A stretch of DNA of 10,579 bases from Chloroflexi bacterium RBG_16_57_11 (GTDB lineage Bacteria; Chloroflexota; Anaerolineae; Anaerolineales; UBA4823): NCBI GenBank assembly GCA_001795165.1, contig MGNS01000083.1, positions 34,126 through 44,704 of the forward strand. Direction: 5' to 3'. Every line of letters begins with the position of its first letter. Position 1 is the first letter of the stretch. The position numbers and the translations under genes are program-made. Positions 6,160 through 10,579 of this stretch are shown one piece after another. The notes beneath the pieces were generated by a model. The model searched no databases and was not told where the DNA came from. It saw nothing but the letters and a program-made list of their open reading frames with translations.

Positions 6160-6663
6160 ATGTTTGGATTTAAGATTGGCGATACAGTAGTTCATTGGAC
6201 TTATGGCGTGGGTAAGGTTGTTGCAATTGATGATAAAGGATTATCAGGCCAACCTCTTTTCTATTATGTGATAGAAAGCGGCGAACAAACGCTCTGGGTC
6301 CCCGTTGATGAGAACGGGAGCAGCAGTCTTCACCTGCAAACCCCAAGCTCTGATTTTGGTTCGTTCATTACAATCTTGCGAACTGCGGGCGATAAAATGC
6401 CTGATAATCCATACCAGCGTCGAAAAGAACTCGATCAACGAATGCATAATAGAAGTTTGGTTGAGACCTGTCTGATTATTCGAGATCTCAGCTACCGCTC
6501 TCGTAGCAGAGTACTAAGCAGTAGCGATATCAGAGTTTTGAAGCATGCCCAATCCTCTTTGTTGGATGAATGGGTGCTTTCATTAGGAACCCCCCGAGAA
6601 GATGCCAGGACCGAAATGGAATGGGCTTTGAGGGATGCTCCAGCGAGACAAAATCGTTTCTAG
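6160..6663 (+). CDS. CarD/CdnL-family RNA polymerase-binding regulator
   Basis: The protein is 167 aa from ATG 6160. Residues 3-55 form the CarD/CdnL/TRCF RNA-polymerase-interacting domain: FKIGDTVVHWTYGVGKVV (4-21), a YYVIE strand (35-39) and LWVPVD (45-50), as in the Tudor-like fold that contacts the beta subunit. Residues 84-165 form a helical C-terminal domain with NPYQRRKELDQRM and EWALRDA, typical of the DNA-contacting half. Family members stabilise open promoter complexes and affect rRNA and growth-related transcription. AGGAG at 6147-6151, eight bases before the ATG, sets the start; an in-frame TTG at 6142 lies before this ribosome site. Length matches typical CarD/CdnL proteins. Its targets are not shown by the sequence. 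It could be an accessory paralogue rather than the main housekeeping copy. Confidence 0.85.
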   Translation: MFGFKIGDTVVHWTYGVGKVVAIDDKGLSGQPLFYYVIESGEQTLWVPVDENGSSSLHLQTPSSDFGSFITILRTAGDKMPDNPYQRRKELDQRMHNRSLVETCLIIRDLSYRSRSRVLSSSDIRVLKHAQSSLLDEWVLSLGTPREDARTEMEWALRDAPARQNRF

Positions 6664-6695
6664 ACTCACAAACCTCTCAGAGAACTTCCGTAATG

Positions 6696-6714
6696 TGTCC
6701 CAGAAATTTGGACA
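6696..6714 (+). promoter_or_regulatory. Palindrome next to a promoter (possible operator or IS end)
   Basis: TGTCC (6696-6700) and GGACA (6710-6714) face each other around nine AT-rich bases, with partial further pairing inside. The dyad ends five bases before an extended -10 promoter, so a bound repressor would cover the -35 region. Short TGTCC...GGACA ends also occur on some insertion sequences, so a solo IS end is an alternative. Sequence-only call. Confidence 0.35.
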
Positions 6715-6719
6715 AAACA

Positions 6720-6728
6720 TGGTATAAT
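6720..6728 (+). promoter_or_regulatory. Extended -10 promoter element (TGGTATAAT)
   Basis: TG at 6720-6721, one base, then consensus TATAAT at 6723-6728 gives a perfect extended -10. It has no good -35 box at the standard distance, as expected for extended -10 promoters. It would start RNA near 6735 and leave a leader of about 175 nt before the DUF5655 gene. Confidence 0.5.
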
Positions 6729-6781
6729 TAATCTGTTAGGAATCAAAACCCCGTACAAAAATAAGGAAAAGCTCGCCTGAG

Positions 6782-6795
6782 CGCAATAGCTTGCG
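6782..6795 (+). repeat. Leader hairpin upstream of DUF5655 gene
   Basis: CGCAA and TTGCG pair over a TAGC loop. It sits inside the long leader between the extended -10 element and the gene. Confidence 0.3.
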
Positions 6796-6876
6796 TTACT
6801 GGCAGTAGTTTATCGAATGCACCCGGTTCTGATGTTGCGGCCAGGTGTTCTTGTTTCTTAACCATTCAATAAATAC

Positions 6877-6898
6877 GCCCATTCTTAAAGGGATGGGC
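6877..6898 (+). promoter_or_regulatory. Hairpin abutting the DUF5655 ribosome site
   Basis: GCCCAT (6877-6882) pairs with ATGGGC (6893-6898); T·G, C-G and T·G pairs can extend the stem inward to about nine pairs. The Shine-Dalgarno GGAGG (6900-6904) begins two bases after it. Such a layout could affect initiation at the TTG start or mark a leader element. Function is inferred. Confidence 0.35.
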
Positions 6899-6909
6899 TG
6901 GAGGAAATT

Positions 6910-7275
6910 TTGTTAGCATCAAACACGTATCTCTCAACCCAGGATACATTTCTAGAGAAAAGCCAAACTGTTCGTGGCTTATATGATCTTCTGCTTAGTG
7001 AGCTATTTAAGCTCGGATCTGTCCACGAAACAAAGAAAGTGATATCCATTTCTTTTTCTTCTGATAACCAAAAGGCTTTTGCCTGGGTCATCATTCGGAA
7101 TCGATCGATCAAGCTGGTATTTAGGACCAATCATAGAATAACCAATCAAAGGATCCAAAGTGTAAGTCACGTAGCCGAAAAAAGCTATGATCACACGATA
7201 TTGTTGGATTCGAAAGCTGCTATTGATGAAGAATTGATGAAATGGCTGAGGGAAGCTTATCAAATAGGCGGATAA
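6910..7275 (+). CDS. DUF5655 domain protein, 121 aa, TTG start
   Basis: Almost the whole product matches the DUF5655 pattern: TVRGLYDLLLSELFKLGSV, KVISISF, AFAWVIIRNRSIKLVFRTN, HVAEKSYDHTILLDSKAAIDEELMKWLREAYQIG, with the final MKWLREAYQIG part the most typical. DUF5655 proteins are small soluble proteins of unknown function, often found alone or fused to other unknown domains. GGAGG at 6900-6904 stands five bases before a TTG start at 6910; no ATG is near. A structured leader and a consensus extended -10 lie upstream, suggesting controlled expression. A tRNA-Lys fragment follows on the other strand about 100 bp later, so the gene is the last one on the chromosome side of that junction. Confidence 0.75.
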   Translation: MLASNTYLSTQDTFLEKSQTVRGLYDLLLSELFKLGSVHETKKVISISFSSDNQKAFAWVIIRNRSIKLVFRTNHRITNQRIQSVSHVAEKSYDHTILLDSKAAIDEELMKWLREAYQIGG

Positions 7276-7340
7276 ATTCTTGAATAGCTCCCTGGATCTC
7301 AGCCAGCTTATGGCGCTGTTCAAACCTTAACATAGCAAGT

Positions 7341-7368
7341 AACCGCTCGATCGGTATGTCGAGCGGTT
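7341..7368 (-). terminator. 10-bp hairpin beyond the tRNA-Lys fragment
   Basis: AACCGCTCGA (7341-7350) and TCGAGCGGTT (7359-7368) form a perfect stem with an 8-nt loop. On the minus strand it begins four bases after the CCA of the tRNA-Lys fragment, where a tRNA terminator would stand; on the plus strand it is 65 bp after the DUF5655 stop. T-runs are weak, so it may work in either direction. Confidence 0.5.
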
Positions 7369-7372
7369 CGTG

Positions 7373-7417
7373 TGGTGAGCGTGGAAGGACTCGAACCTTC
7401 AACCAATGGCTTAAAAG
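7373..7417 (-). tRNA. 3' half of tRNA-Lys(UUU), probable attachment-site remnant or pseudo-tRNA
   Basis: On the minus strand the sequence has a Lys-type anticodon loop CTTTTAA (7417-7411), a 3' anticodon strand GCCAT, variable loop TGGTT, a perfect T-arm GAAGG-TTCGAGT-CCTTC (7400-7384), acceptor strand CACGCTC (7383-7377), discriminator A and an encoded CCA (7375-7373). The 5' half is not normal: no D-arm with GG, and the 5' anticodon strand CGTC pairs poorly with GCCAT. A lone AAGCGTG at 7438-7432 could pair with six of seven acceptor bases, giving a shortened molecule without a D-arm. Either the gene was cut at the anticodon loop by site-specific integration, leaving the 3' half here, or it decayed. 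A hairpin right after the CCA fits the native tRNA end. Not expected to be a working tRNA. Confidence 0.65.
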
Positions 7418-7545
7418 GACGATATCCGATTCACGCTTTTTCCATCCAATGTCCTACCAAATTTGGCCTTGTCCATTGGACAGTTATCGGGACAAGTACA
7501 TTGGAATTATTATTAAGGTTGAGTCAACGGTGAAGTGACCAATGG
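7403..7545. repeat. Cluster of five CCAATG/CATTGG boxes
   Basis: CCAATG at 7403, 7446 and 7539 and its inverse CATTGG at 7474 and 7499 occur within 143 bp, far denser than chance. One copy lies in the tRNA-Lys fragment and the others directly beside it. GTCCATTGGAC (7471-7481) is itself a perfect dyad with one central base. They might be protein-binding sites of a recombinase or regulator; this is inference. Confidence 0.4.
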
Positions 7546-8168
7546 ATTTGATGACCACTCGTCAGTGGTCCTTGCTTGTCAATTTTACCATAGATTGAAC
7601 AAACGTTCTGAATAATATGTAAAATCACCGGGTTTGCTTTCAACTATGAAGCGGATATGCGATATTGTTTTACACATCTTTTGATGTGAGTGATGGTTTT
7701 GGTTCAACATCTAACCGCAGATGGCGAACCAATATGGGTGTGGTTCATCAATTAGTTGGGGGATTCTCAAATTATCGAGATGTTGTAACTACCTTATCGA
7801 TGTTATGACAACAACTTGTCCAGTAACCGGCTAGGAATTATTAAGTTTCGAATAATATGGATGGAAATTGGCCTTTTAAAAATAGAATTTAGGGATTTTA
7901 GAACCCCCGGATAATAAATAAGGCTATAATTGACTTGAGAGGATTTGATGAGGGATTAGACCTAATAGTGCGAATCAAATTTAAACGGCCAGATTGGATT
8001 CGTAAGGTAGCTTCATTCAACTCGAATTGATGTGGCGGTACATTGAACTAGGCTTCGGCATTGGCTCTGACAACCACTCACTCCTTAATCGTTTGCCAGC
8101 CTCCTGGAAGATAGTTTCCTTTTTTCACTACCCCATAATAGGAATGAGGATCGAGGAGAATATATATT
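7418..8168. other. AT-rich gene-free region with many short dyads
   Basis: No credible ORF was found on either strand. Dyads include CTTGTCC/GGACAAG (7468-7474 with 7490-7496), GACCACT/AGTGGTC (7553-7559 with 7564-7570) and CACATC/GATGTG over TTTT (7673-7688). GAATAATATG occurs twice (7610 and 7850). A TATAAT at 7925-7930 lacks a good -35. The region could hold the control DNA of an integrated element or be decayed sequence. Confidence 0.5.
7553..7570. repeat. 7-bp hairpin GACCACT/AGTGGTC
   Basis: Perfect 7-bp stem over a CGTC loop, located in the gene-free region close to the tRNA-Lys fragment. No T-run is directly adjacent. Role unknown. Confidence 0.3.
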
Positions 8169-9338
8169 ATGGACAAAATGCTAACATCCGTCGTTATTGA
8201 TGGCGTAACACTTAACATGGTAGCAGAGCTTGTTTACGATCTTCAGGAGAATCGAGATGTGCGCGTTAAGTGGTCCAATGTGCATCTGCGGGCTTTAGAG
8301 GACCTCTGCTTTGCCCTATATTGGGCAGGGATGATTACTCTTGATAAGAATATGTGGGTATCTCCAACAAACCGCGCTTTTATTGAACTTTTACAAAAGA
8401 CAAGTAACAACACTGCCATCCAATATCTGGAGATACCAAAGTTGGAGGATGTTGTCAAGAATGATTCCGAAGTCAGATACGGTATCATGGAACAATTGCC
8501 AGTCTTGGATCGAGCTGTTAGAGACCAACCACAATATTGGAAACAATTCACCCAGAGTGACTATATCAAGTTCGGAAAGATCAAGGAAGGAAGTCCCCAC
8601 GCGAAAGATCTCTCATTTGTGAAATTCAACAAAGATTATCTTACGAACCCCGATTTGCTGGAACGGATACCAAACGAAGCAGTGGAATTTGGTATAAGAT
8701 CTATCAAGGAAAGCCGGCCTGCAGATGATGTGTCGTACAATATATTAGCGGAGTTTGTAAGAAGATTGTACGTTACTCATATCAGTATCGGGTGGAACTA
8801 CTTCAAACAATCTGCCAGTAAGAATGCAGACTACATGTCGGCTCCAACTAGAGTATCAGTTTGGCTATCAGCGAGTGAAAGTAAATTACAAGAGTATCAA
8901 AGCAGAATAAGAAAGTTATTTCTGCCCTATTTTTTAGATAGGTTTTTAGTATGTTTTCCAGATCAGCCCACACAACCAATCGAATTCGCAGATATTCTGG
9001 TTGACTTCTGTCTTAATCCTAAGCCTATTGATCGAGAAGCCCAAAAACTCTTCCGCGAACTGATGCACATCACCAGTCCAAAAAAATTGAAGAAGGAGTT
9101 TGATAATATTTATACTCGGATAGTCAGGATCAGCTCAGGAGAGCAACGTGATCAAATAGGCTTCGGTCTATCAGGGCAGCTAATTTCTGGCCAGATTCAA
9201 GGCGAACCGCCAATGTGGGTAGAAAAATTAAATTATCGTTGGTGGCTCCGTTACTTTTTCAGGCATGATAATTCCTTAGTTTGGAGTCGTATTAATTTCA
9301 AGCTTAACAAGATATTTCCAGGGACATTTGAGGGTTGA
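8169..9338 (+). CDS. Unrecognised 389-aa soluble protein
   Basis: AGGAG at 8154-8158 is ten bases before the ATG, in AT-rich DNA, and the long uninterrupted frame supports a real gene. The product has no signal peptide or membrane helix and looks mostly helical. Residues 30-80 (VKWSNVHLRALEDLCFALYWAGMITLDKNMWVSPTNRAFIELL) could be a winged-helix-like fold: helices followed by a short beta hairpin. The middle has charged helices with NPDLLERIPNEAVEFGIRSI. The C-terminus is aromatic and basic (LNYRWWLRYFFRHD, then INFKLNKIFPG). I recognise no family or catalytic motif. It stands alone between a gene-free region and a convergent phosphatase gene, on the island side of the tRNA-Lys scar. Codon use is AT-rich, unlike genes at 1-3412. 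A cargo or defence role is possible but unsupported. Confidence 0.75.
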   Translation: MDKMLTSVVIDGVTLNMVAELVYDLQENRDVRVKWSNVHLRALEDLCFALYWAGMITLDKNMWVSPTNRAFIELLQKTSNNTAIQYLEIPKLEDVVKNDSEVRYGIMEQLPVLDRAVRDQPQYWKQFTQSDYIKFGKIKEGSPHAKDLSFVKFNKDYLTNPDLLERIPNEAVEFGIRSIKESRPADDVSYNILAEFVRRLYVTHISIGWNYFKQSASKNADYMSAPTRVSVWLSASESKLQEYQSRIRKLFLPYFLDRFLVCFPDQPTQPIEFADILVDFCLNPKPIDREAQKLFRELMHITSPKKLKKEFDNIYTRIVRISSGEQRDQIGFGLSGQLISGQIQGEPPMWVEKLNYRWWLRYFFRHDNSLVWSRINFKLNKIFPGTFEG

Positions 9339-9372
9339 GAGGAACCGTCATCATCGGATATGACGCCCTTGC

Positions 9373-9399
9373 GAAGACGAAAGCCTCTTTCGCGACTTC
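9373..9399 (+). terminator. Hairpin after the unknown 389-aa gene
   Basis: CGAAAG (9378-9383) pairs with CTTTCG (9387-9392) over CCT; outer GAAG (9373-9376) and CTTC (9396-9399) extend it with a small internal loop. It lies 35 bp after the stop codon. A 10-bp palindrome GAAGCGCTTC follows at 9411-9420. No T-run follows, so termination is uncertain. Confidence 0.3.
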
Positions 9400-9634
9400 A
9401 GTATTCTCGGAAGCGCTTCGGACTGGCTAATACCGCGTCCAGCCGATGCCACTTCGCGGTGTGGCTGATGCTAGTCGTTATACTTGTCATTTTTCCACAA
9501 AATTAGAACCAACCGAGATGTGGTTTTTCAATTGAATTGGGAACTTATGCAGTACAGCGAGCCAGTCCCTGTCCCCTCGGCTTGATCAAATAAAGTGTTA
9601 CCCCCGTTTGGAGTGTCAGATTTAGTCTCGGCTT

Positions 9635-10414
9635 TTACAAATCATCACATAAAAGTTTATAAACTTCTTGGTTGGTCGCCATAATGCATTTAAAGTACCT
9701 TTCGAATAGAGATTTCTCTAAACATATCGATGTCAATGGATCATTTCCATTAAGCAATGTAATTACGCCACCCATTTCTTTTACTATTAGTATACCTGCT
9801 GCAACATCCCAGAGTTTGGCACCAAATTCCCATCCACCAACTGTATGGCCAAGTGCAAATTGGGTAAAATGAAATGCAGAACTCCCAAATGCTCTCACAT
9901 TACCTTTGATATTTCCACGAATTTCCGTAGAAAAATCATTCGAACGCCAAGAACAATAAGTGATTACATCAGAAAATTCAATTTCCTTTACTGCTCTAGT
10001 TTTTACCAAACCACCATTAATTATTGTTCCCTTACCCTTGATAGCAGATACTGTTTGATTAATAACTGGCAAATGAATAATACCCATCACTGGTTCGCAA
10101 TCTTCCATTAAGGCTAATGATATCCCCCAAGTTGGAAGCTCATTAATGTAATTTGTTGTTCCATCTAAAGGATCACAGATCCACCAATAACGCTTATCTG
10201 GTAGTATGGGGTTTTCTTCTGATACGAAACAAGTTTCTTTATATGTAGTTAAGAGTTGGTTCTGTATAAATTCTTCGGATTTTATGTCAGCAGTCGTAAT
10301 TAATGAACCATCCTCTTTATAATGAGTGGAAGATAATCCCGTCATACCGATTAATAATTTTCCCGCTTCGATAACTACTTGGCTGGCGAATGAACATGAA
10401 TATTCTAAATTCAC
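9635..10414 (-). CDS. Inositol monophosphatase family protein
   Basis: This 259-aa soluble enzyme has the metal-dependent phosphatase motifs of the IMPase/FBPase superfamily. TTADIKSE (40-47) holds an early Asp, and SEEN (65-68) carries the metal-binding Glu. DPLDGTTNYI (81-90) is the DPxDGT motif binding metal and phosphate. GSSAFHF (177-183) and LWDVAAGILIVKEMGG (201-216) form the second signature with its Asp. Members hydrolyse inositol-1-phosphate, 3'-phosphoadenosine 5'-phosphate or sugar phosphates using Mg2+; the substrate cannot be told here. Length fits bacterial SuhB/CysQ-type proteins. All catalytic motifs are intact, so it is probably active. The start is GTG at 10414-10412 with AAAGG about nine bases upstream. 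It is convergent with the unknown 389-aa gene and has AT-rich codon use. Confidence 0.9.
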   Translation of the reverse strand: MNLEYSCSFASQVVIEAGKLLIGMTGLSSTHYKEDGSLITTADIKSEEFIQNQLLTTYKETCFVSEENPILPDKRYWWICDPLDGTTNYINELPTWGISLALMEDCEPVMGIIHLPVINQTVSAIKGKGTIINGGLVKTRAVKEIEFSDVITYCSWRSNDFSTEIRGNIKGNVRAFGSSAFHFTQFALGHTVGGWEFGAKLWDVAAGILIVKEMGGVITLLNGNDPLTSICLEKSLFERYFKCIMATNQEVYKLLCDDL

Positions 10415-10501
10415 AATGATGTGCCTTTCACGATCATTTCTTTCTTGAACAGATGAGCATGCCTTTATAGAGTTAATAGTACCGCAAAATTATGGCCGTT
10501 C

Positions 10502-10535
10502 TCACCTATATCCTTTAGGTGAAAAGTAACTTTTC
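10502..10535. repeat. Two adjacent hairpins upstream of the phosphatase gene
   Basis: TCACCTA (10502-10508) pairs with TAGGTGA (10516-10522), and overlapping GAAAAG (10521-10526) pairs with CTTTTC (10530-10535). The stems share two bases, so they could be alternative structures. They lie 90-120 bp upstream of the GTG start and may be control DNA or the end of a gene beyond the window. Nothing else is seen at 10415-10579. Confidence 0.3.
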
Positions 10536-10579
10536 AAAAAAACAGGTGTTTTAGGTTTATATAGATGTCCGGGTATTGC

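Noticed and set aside
7220..7538. Two short ORFs, one on each strand, across the tRNA-Lys fragment
   Set aside because: Both read through the tRNA remnant and adjacent hairpin; peptides such as RGRTRTFN are typical spurious translations of tRNA ends.
7925..7930. TATAAT as the promoter of the unknown 389-aa gene
   Set aside because: No -35 box at normal spacing and no TG extension; it lies about 240 bp upstream in AT-rich DNA where such matches are common.
7418..8168. CRISPR array or regular tandem repeat
   Set aside because: Repeated units are only 6-10 bases at irregular spacing, without conserved repeat-spacer lengths.
9411..9450. Resemblance of GGCTAATACCGC to a 16S rRNA segment
   Set aside because: Only about 12 bases match and the surrounding sequence does not fit 16S rRNA.
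9672..10111. Plus-strand ORFs opposite the phosphatase gene
   Set aside because: Shadows of the inositol-monophosphatase-family gene, whose catalytic motifs are intact on the minus strand.

Overview
The window looks like a bacterial chromosome segment. A Chloroflexota (Anaerolineae-like) host is my best guess. It rests on weak signs: a cell-surface-type protein with a Pro/Thr linker followed by FPIYLPVI, and the mix of CarD-like, DUF5661, DUF5655, CsbD and PRC-barrel genes. No marker gene settles the taxonomy. The left third is visibly GC-rich, the middle is mixed, and everything right of about 7418 is AT-rich.

Positions 1-3412 read as a plus-strand stress/envelope block. It holds the end of a PRC-barrel protein, a CsbD-family stress protein and two AI-2E-family membrane proteins whose stop and start codons overlap as ATGA. 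From 3447 to 4280 lies a complete but decayed IS5-family insertion sequence with 16-bp terminal inverted repeats and CTAG target duplications. It sits exactly in the start region of a single-pass membrane protein gene, and the right end of the IS supplies a new in-frame ATG. Positions 4802-5217 hold only decayed or doubtful coding remnants.

Positions 5218-7275 hold small plus-strand genes, most with clear Shine-Dalgarno sites: two very basic small proteins, a DUF5661 protein, a CarD-family RNA-polymerase-binding regulator and a DUF5655 protein. The DUF5655 gene is preceded by a palindrome, an extended -10 promoter and a structured leader of about 180 nt.

At 7373-7417 (minus strand) is the clean 3' half of a tRNA-Lys(UUU), from anticodon loop to CCA. 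Its 5' half is missing or scrambled, and a strong hairpin lies just beyond the CCA. This looks like the attachment-site scar of an element integrated in tRNA-Lys, with the element extending to the right, or else a decayed tRNA. The sequence that follows (7418-8168) is AT-rich, without genes, full of short dyads, and carries five CCAATG/CATTGG boxes within 143 bp.

To the right are an unrecognised 389-aa protein (8169-9338, plus) and an inositol-monophosphatase-family enzyme (9635-10414, minus), both AT-rich. No integrase, CRISPR array or complete RNA gene is visible. The most original signals are the start codon rebuilt by the IS, the tRNA-Lys scar with its nearby repeats, the orphan 389-aa protein and the structured DUF5655 leader.
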